From: Zoogloea sp035335645
Lineage (GTDB): Bacteria > Pseudomonadota > Gammaproteobacteria > Burkholderiales > Rhodocyclaceae
Assembly: GCA_035335645.1 (NCBI GenBank)
Contig: DAOQMM010000023.1
Coordinates: 1 to 37,538 of the forward strand
Direction of reading: 5' to 3'
DNA: 37,538 bases
Part shown: positions 31,766 to 37,538 of the stretch, piece after piece
Numbering within the stretch: the first letter of the stretch is position 1
Layout: every line of letters starts with the position of its first letter
Translations under genes and position numbers: made by a program
The notes under the pieces: model-generated
Databases searched by the model: none
What the model saw: the letters and a program-made list of their open reading frames with translations, nothing else
Told to the model about the DNA's origin: nothing

Positions 31766-34033
31766 TCAGCGGCCGGCTTCGACGACGGTCAATGCCGTCA
31801 TGTTGACGATGCGCCGCACCGTGGCGGTGGGGGTGAGGATGTGCACCGGCTTGGCCGAACCCAGCAGGATCGGCCCCACCGTCATGCCCTCGCCGGCAGC
31901 CGTCTTGAGCAGATTGAAGGCGATGTTGGCCGCGTCGAGCGTGGGGAAGATCAGCAGGTTGGCGTCCTCCCGCATGCGGGCATTGGGGAAGATCTGCTGG
32001 CGGATGCTCGCATCCAGCGCGGCGTCGCCGTGCATCTCGCCTTCCACCTCCAGATCGGCGTGTTCCGCGTGAAGCATTACCAGGGCCTTGCGCATCTTCT
32101 CGGCCGTCGGCGAATTGTCCGTACCGAAACTGGAATGGGACAGCAGCGCAATGCGGGGCTGGATGCCGAAACGACGGACCTCGTCGGCGGCGAGGCGGGT
32201 CATCTCCACCACCTGTTCCGGTGTCGGGTCGTAATTGACGTAGGTGTCGCACAGAAACACCGTGCGTCCCGGCAAAGACAGCAGATTCATCGTGTAGAAG
32301 TTACGCACGCCGGTCTGGCGGCCGAGCACCGTCTCGATGAAGCGCAGGTGCAGGCCGTGCATGCCGTAGGTGCCGCAGATCAATCCATCTGCGTAGCCGA
32401 ACTTGAGGAGCAGCGCGCCCACCAGGGTGGGTCGGCGACGCACCTCGCGCTTGGCGTAATCCACGGACACACCCTTGCGCTCCATCAAGGCATGGTAATG
32501 GGTCCACAGCTGGTCGTAGCGCGGATCCGTCTCGGGGTTGACCAGTTCGAAATCCAGTTCGGGGCGCAGGCGCAGGCCGTAACGATCGATGTTTTCCAGC
32601 GTCACGTCGGGCCGACCGATCAGGACCGGACGGCACAGGCCCTCGTCCACGACCGTCTGCACCGCGCGCAGCACCCGCTCCGACTCGCCCTCGGCAAAGA
32701 TGATGCGCTTGGGCGAGCGCTTGGCGGCCTGAAAGACCGGCTTCATGACGAGGCCGGATTGCCATACGAAATTGTTGAGCTGCTGACAGTAGGCGTCGAA
32801 GTCGGCGATGGGCCGCGTCGCCACGCCAGACGCCATCGCGGCGCGGGCCACCTCCGGCGCGATCTTGACGATCAGGCGCGGATCGAAGGGCTTGGGGATG
32901 ATGTACTCGGGCCCGAAGCCGGACACTTCCTGGCCGTAGGCAGCGGCGACGATGTCCGAGGCCTCGGCACGGGCCAACTCGGCGATGGCCTTGACCGCGG
33001 CCAGCTTCATTTCATCCGTGATCGTGGTCGCGCCGACGTCCAGTGCCCCGCGGAAGATGAAGGGGAAGCACAGGACGTTATTGACCTGGTTCGGGTAATC
33101 CGAACGGCCGGTGGCCATCAGCGCGTCGTCACGCACCTTGCGCACCTCTTCGGGCAGGATCTCGGGCGTAGGGTTGGCCAGGGCCATGATCAGCGGCCGC
33201 GAGGCCATCTTCGCCACCATGGCGGGCTTGAGCACCCCGCCGGCCGACAGACCGAGGAAGACGTCGGCGCCCTCGATGACCTCGCCCAGGGTACGCGCCG
33301 AGGTCGTCTTGGCGTAGCGGGCCTTGATGGGGTCCATCAGCACGGTACGGCCTTCATAGACCACGCCCTCGATGTCCGTCACCCAGATGTTCTCCACCGG
33401 CACGCCCAGCATCACCAGCAGATCCAGGCAGGCCAGCGCCGCGGCACCGGCGCCGGAGGTCACCAGCTTGACCTGCTTCAGATCCTTGCCCAGCAGATGC
33501 AGACCGTTCAGGAAGGCCGCGCCCACCACGATGGCCGTGCCGTGCTGGTCGTCGTGGAAGACCGGGATCTTCATCCGCTCGCGCAGCTTCTGCTCGATGT
33601 AGAAGCACTCGGGCGCCTTGATGTCCTCCAGGTTGATGCCGCCGAAGGTGGGCTCCAGTGCGGCGATCATGTCGATCAGCTTGTCCGCGTCGGGCTCGTC
33701 GATCTCCAGGTCGAAGACGTCGATGCCGGCGAACTTCTTGAACAGCACGCCCTTGCCTTCCATCACCGGCTTGGCCGCCAGCGGACCGATGTTGCCCAGG
33801 CCCAGCACCGCGGTGCCGTTGGTCACCACGCCGATCAGGTTGCTGCGCGCCGTCAGGCTGGCCGCCTCGGCCGGATCTTCGACGATGGCATCACAGGCCG
33901 CCGCCACGCCAGGCGAATAGGCCAGCGACAAGTCCTGCTGGTTGGTGAGCGCCTTGGTGGGCGCGATGGAGATCTTGCCGGGCTTGGGAAGGCGGTGGTA
34001 TTCCAGCGCGGCAAGGCGGATGCGTTCGTCCAT
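31766..34033 (-). CDS. maeB: NADP-dependent malic enzyme, MaeB type (malic enzyme-phosphotransacetylase fusion)
   Basis: A 755-residue enzyme converting malate to pyruvate, CO2 and NADPH. The malic enzyme half (about 1-425) has the N-terminal SLAYSPGVAAACDAI, FKKFAGIDVFDLEID, the conserved HDDQHGTAIV and a nucleotide-binding SGAGAAALACLDLL. The C-terminal half (about 430-755) resembles phosphotransacetylase (IIFAEGESERVLRAV) and in E. coli MaeB is regulatory, responding to acetyl-CoA. GAGGGAGAC precedes ATG 34033. Divergent from pckA across 283 bp, so both enzymes of the PEP-pyruvate-oxaloacetate node could be controlled together. Confidence 0.96.
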   Translation of the reverse strand: MDERIRLAALEYHRLPKPGKISIAPTKALTNQQDLSLAYSPGVAAACDAIVEDPAEAASLTARSNLIGVVTNGTAVLGLGNIGPLAAKPVMEGKGVLFKKFAGIDVFDLEIDEPDADKLIDMIAALEPTFGGINLEDIKAPECFYIEQKLRERMKIPVFHDDQHGTAIVVGAAFLNGLHLLGKDLKQVKLVTSGAGAAALACLDLLVMLGVPVENIWVTDIEGVVYEGRTVLMDPIKARYAKTTSARTLGEVIEGADVFLGLSAGGVLKPAMVAKMASRPLIMALANPTPEILPEEVRKVRDDALMATGRSDYPNQVNNVLCFPFIFRGALDVGATTITDEMKLAAVKAIAELARAEASDIVAAAYGQEVSGFGPEYIIPKPFDPRLIVKIAPEVARAAMASGVATRPIADFDAYCQQLNNFVWQSGLVMKPVFQAAKRSPKRIIFAEGESERVLRAVQTVVDEGLCRPVLIGRPDVTLENIDRYGLRLRPELDFELVNPETDPRYDQLWTHYHALMERKGVSVDYAKREVRRRPTLVGALLLKFGYADGLICGTYGMHGLHLRFIETVLGRQTGVRNFYTMNLLSLPGRTVFLCDTYVNYDPTPEQVVEMTRLAADEVRRFGIQPRIALLSHSSFGTDNSPTAEKMRKALVMLHAEHADLEVEGEMHGDAALDASIRQQIFPNARMREDANLLIFPTLDAANIAFNLLKTAAGEGMTVGPILLGSAKPVHILTPTATVRRIVNMTALTVVEAGR

Positions 34034-34111
34034 GGGGTGTCTCCCTCTTCGGTGTGGGTGTGCTGCGATGATCCGACTAAACGGACATTTTGGCCATCCG
34101 TGACTTCCACA

Positions 34112-34129
34112 GCATTTCATGCGAAATGC
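34112..34129. promoter_or_regulatory. Inverted repeat in the maeB-pckA control region, candidate operator
   Basis: GCATTTC (34112-34118) and GAAATGC (34123-34129) are perfect 7-bp arms around ATGC. The repeat stands directly upstream of the candidate pckA -35 box and 79 bases upstream of the maeB start. The CATTTCAT and GCGAAATG halves also occur in the repeat upstream of the IclR gene, with 3 bp more between them. The rest of 34034-34316 shows only the pckA promoter and ribosome-binding site. Confidence 0.5.
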
Positions 34130-34136
34130 GTGATTT

Positions 34137-34165
34137 TTGTCCTCGACCGAACCGTGGCATAATAT
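34137..34165 (+). promoter_or_regulatory. Candidate pckA promoter
   Basis: TTGTCC (34137-34142) and TAATAT (34160-34165) are spaced by 17 bp; CATAAT at 34158 is an alternative -10. Transcription would start near 34172, giving a long leader of about 145 bases. No riboswitch-like structure was recognised in that leader. Confidence 0.4.
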
Positions 34166-34316
34166 TAGGCTTCCTCCTTTGGGGAATCGCCCGCACACTC
34201 GCCAACAATACGCGCCGAGCCTTGATGGCCCAAAGACGCGATCGCCGCCCGGCGGCCGCCCTCTCACCGCCGGACAGAGCAACTCACGAATCTGTAACGT
34301 CCTGGAGAATCGTCTG

Positions 34317-36173
<1,857 letters not shown>

Positions 36174-36206
36174 GCTTGTCCGGCCGTCAGGCCGTTGCCG
36201 TACCCG

Positions 36207-36235
36207 AAAAAGCGCCGAGCAATCGGCGCTTTTTT
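36207..36235 (+). terminator. Rho-independent terminator of pckA
   Basis: AAAAAGCGCCGA and TCGGCGCTTTTT form a perfect 12-bp stem with loop GCAA, with an extra T. The next gene starts 20 bases later, so the aminotransferase may have its own promoter or depend on read-through. Confidence 0.9.
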
Positions 36236-36255
36236 GCTTTGCGAAGGAAATCCCG

Positions 36256-37416
36256 ATGACCCGCTTCGCCCGTCGCATGGCCGACATCCAGCCCTTCCAC
36301 GTGATGGAGATCCTCAAGCGCGCCCACGAACTGGCCGCCCAGGGGCGCGACATCATCCACCTGGAGGTCGGCGAACCGGATTTTCCCAGCCCGAAACCGG
36401 TCGTCGAGGCCGCCCGCTGCTTCCTCAACGGCGGTCATGTCCATTACACGCCGGCGCTGGGGCTGAGCGCCCTCCGCGAAGCCATCGCCGGCTTCTACCG
36501 GGATCGCTTCGGGGCTGACGTGGCGCCCGAGCGCATCATCGTCACCCCCGGCGCCTCCGGCGCCCTGATGCTGGCCCTCGCCGTGCTCACCGACCCCGGC
36601 GACGCCTGGCTGCTGCCCGATCCGGGCTATCCGTCCAACCGCCACCTGGTGCGCAGCTTCGAAGGGGTACCGGTCGCCCTGCCGGTGGATGCGACGACCC
36701 GCTTCCAGCCTACGCCCACCCAGGTGGCTGAAGCCTGGACGACGCAGACCCGCGGCCTGATGGTCGCCACGCCGGCCAATCCCACGGGCACCCTGCTCAC
36801 GCCGGGCGAGATCGTCGCCCTCCACGCGGCCGTAACGGCCCGCCATGGCGTATTGATCGTGGACGAGATCTACCAGGGCCTCTGCTATGGCGTCGACGCC
36901 ACCACCGCCCTCACCCGCCTTGACGACGTCTTCGTGGTGAACAGTTTCTCCAAGTATTTCGGTATGACCGGTTGGCGCCTGGGCTGGCTGGTCGCGCCGC
37001 CGGACTACGTGCGCCCGCTGGAGAAGCTGGCCCAGCACTTCTTCATCGCGCCCTCCACACCGGCCCAGCACGCGGCTCTGGCGGCCTTCCGGCCCGACAC
37101 CCTGGCAATTCTGGAAGCCCGCCGCGAGGCCTTCGCGCAGCGTCGCAACACCCTTCTGCCAGCCCTGCAGACACTCGGATTCCGCTTCGCCACCGAGCCC
37201 CAGGGCGCCTTCTATCTGTACGCCGACATCACCCACCTGGCGGACGACAGTCAGCAGCTTGCCCGGCGCCTGATCGAGGAGGCCGGCGTCGCCACCACGC
37301 CGGGTATCGACTTCGGCGACCACGGGCCGGAGCGCCACCTGCGCATCGCCTATACGACGGACGAGAACCGTCTGCTGGAAGCCGCCGCGCGCATCCGCCG
37401 CGTACTCGGCCTTTAA
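36256..37416 (+). CDS. PLP-dependent aminotransferase, class I/II
   Basis: A 386-residue fold-type I aminotransferase. The PLP lysine is K233 in NSFSKYFGMTGWRLGW; other cofactor contacts are N175 (ATPANPTGT), D203 and Y206 (IVDEIYQG), and R241. The C-terminal HLRIAY arginine should bind the substrate carboxylate. It belongs with the aspartate/alanine-type group, but the amino donor and acceptor are not resolved by sequence. AAGGAA lies 7 bases before ATG 36256. It follows the pckA terminator closely and ends before a strong hairpin. Confidence 0.92.
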   Translation: MTRFARRMADIQPFHVMEILKRAHELAAQGRDIIHLEVGEPDFPSPKPVVEAARCFLNGGHVHYTPALGLSALREAIAGFYRDRFGADVAPERIIVTPGASGALMLALAVLTDPGDAWLLPDPGYPSNRHLVRSFEGVPVALPVDATTRFQPTPTQVAEAWTTQTRGLMVATPANPTGTLLTPGEIVALHAAVTARHGVLIVDEIYQGLCYGVDATTALTRLDDVFVVNSFSKYFGMTGWRLGWLVAPPDYVRPLEKLAQHFFIAPSTPAQHAALAAFRPDTLAILEARREAFAQRRNTLLPALQTLGFRFATEPQGAFYLYADITHLADDSQQLARRLIEEAGVATTPGIDFGDHGPERHLRIAYTTDENRLLEAAARIRRVLGL

Positions 37417-37440
37417 AGACGGACCATCGCCGTCAACGAC

Positions 37441-37466
37441 GAAGGGCCCGCACAGGCGGGCCCTTC
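37441..37466 (+). terminator. Hairpin terminator after the aminotransferase gene
   Basis: GAAGGGCCCGC and GCGGGCCCTTC form a perfect 11-bp stem with loop ACAG. It lacks a long T run. The final 72 bases of the window hold nothing I can assign. Confidence 0.7.
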
Positions 37467-37538
37467 CAGAGGTCGACCTAAAAAGTCGGCCCTGAAATAT
37501 TCAACTTTCCACGCCAAGCCGCCCGCCAAGCGGCCAGG

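Noticed and set aside
31580..34162. 860-residue open frame on the plus strand opposite maeB
   Set aside because: It is antisense to a clear malic enzyme, is His/Arg/Gly-rich in the manner of GC-rich shadow frames, and shows no domain.

Overview
The window reads as ordinary chromosomal DNA of a GC-rich betaproteobacterium. The gene order surE–pcm–nlpD–rpoS, the dapA–bamC pair, darP–mog divergent from pmbA, a GTP-type PEP carboxykinase, a MaeB-type malic enzyme and Tat-dependent TRAP binding proteins fit the Rhodocyclales (Azospira/Dechlorosoma-like). That placement is inference from gene content; no rRNA is present. No phage, insertion sequence, CRISPR array or foreign-looking segment was seen. 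Genes are tightly packed and no gene-free stretch exceeds about 290 bases.

Layout. 1-6.5 kb: tRNA-Ser(UGA), a Bax-inhibitor-1 family membrane protein, the 23S rRNA methyltransferase rlmD divergent from the ribosomal-protein oxygenase roxA, a small Ala/Pro-rich lipoprotein, then dapA-bamC. 6.5-12.5 kb: a histone-deacetylase-family enzyme divergent from four overlapping genes (MoxR ATPase, DUF58 protein, membrane transglutaminase-like protein, lytic transglycosylase mltB). 12.5-16.4 kb, minus strand: surE-pcm-nlpD-rpoS followed by an ArsC-family protein. 16.6-20 kb, plus strand: a YxFxxD-motif lipoprotein, an ECF sigma factor, its probable anti-sigma factor, and the periplasmic methionine sulfoxide reductase MsrPQ. 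20-23.8 kb: a methyltransferase, darP-mog plus an unknown zinc-ribbon-like protein, and divergent pmbA.

23.8-29.2 kb: two tandem, closely similar Tat-exported TRAP solute-binding proteins without permease genes, an LrgA/LrgB pair, a Gate-domain membrane protein and an IclR-family regulator preceded by a 9-bp-arm inverted repeat. 29.2-37.5 kb: pbpG and a patatin-like phospholipase (minus), maeB divergent from pckA across a 283-bp control region with another inverted repeat, and a PLP aminotransferase.

Working together: MsrPQ next to a sigma/anti-sigma pair and a lipoprotein suggests an envelope oxidative-repair regulon. MaeB and PckA sit on opposite sides of the PEP-pyruvate-oxaloacetate node and share one control region. 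The TRAP binding proteins, LrgAB, the Gate protein and IclR may form a carboxylate-uptake neighbourhood. Most genes are well-known families. The more interesting signals are the sigma-linked MsrPQ cluster, the orphan TRAP pair, and inverted repeats with similar half-sites upstream of iclR and between maeB and pckA.
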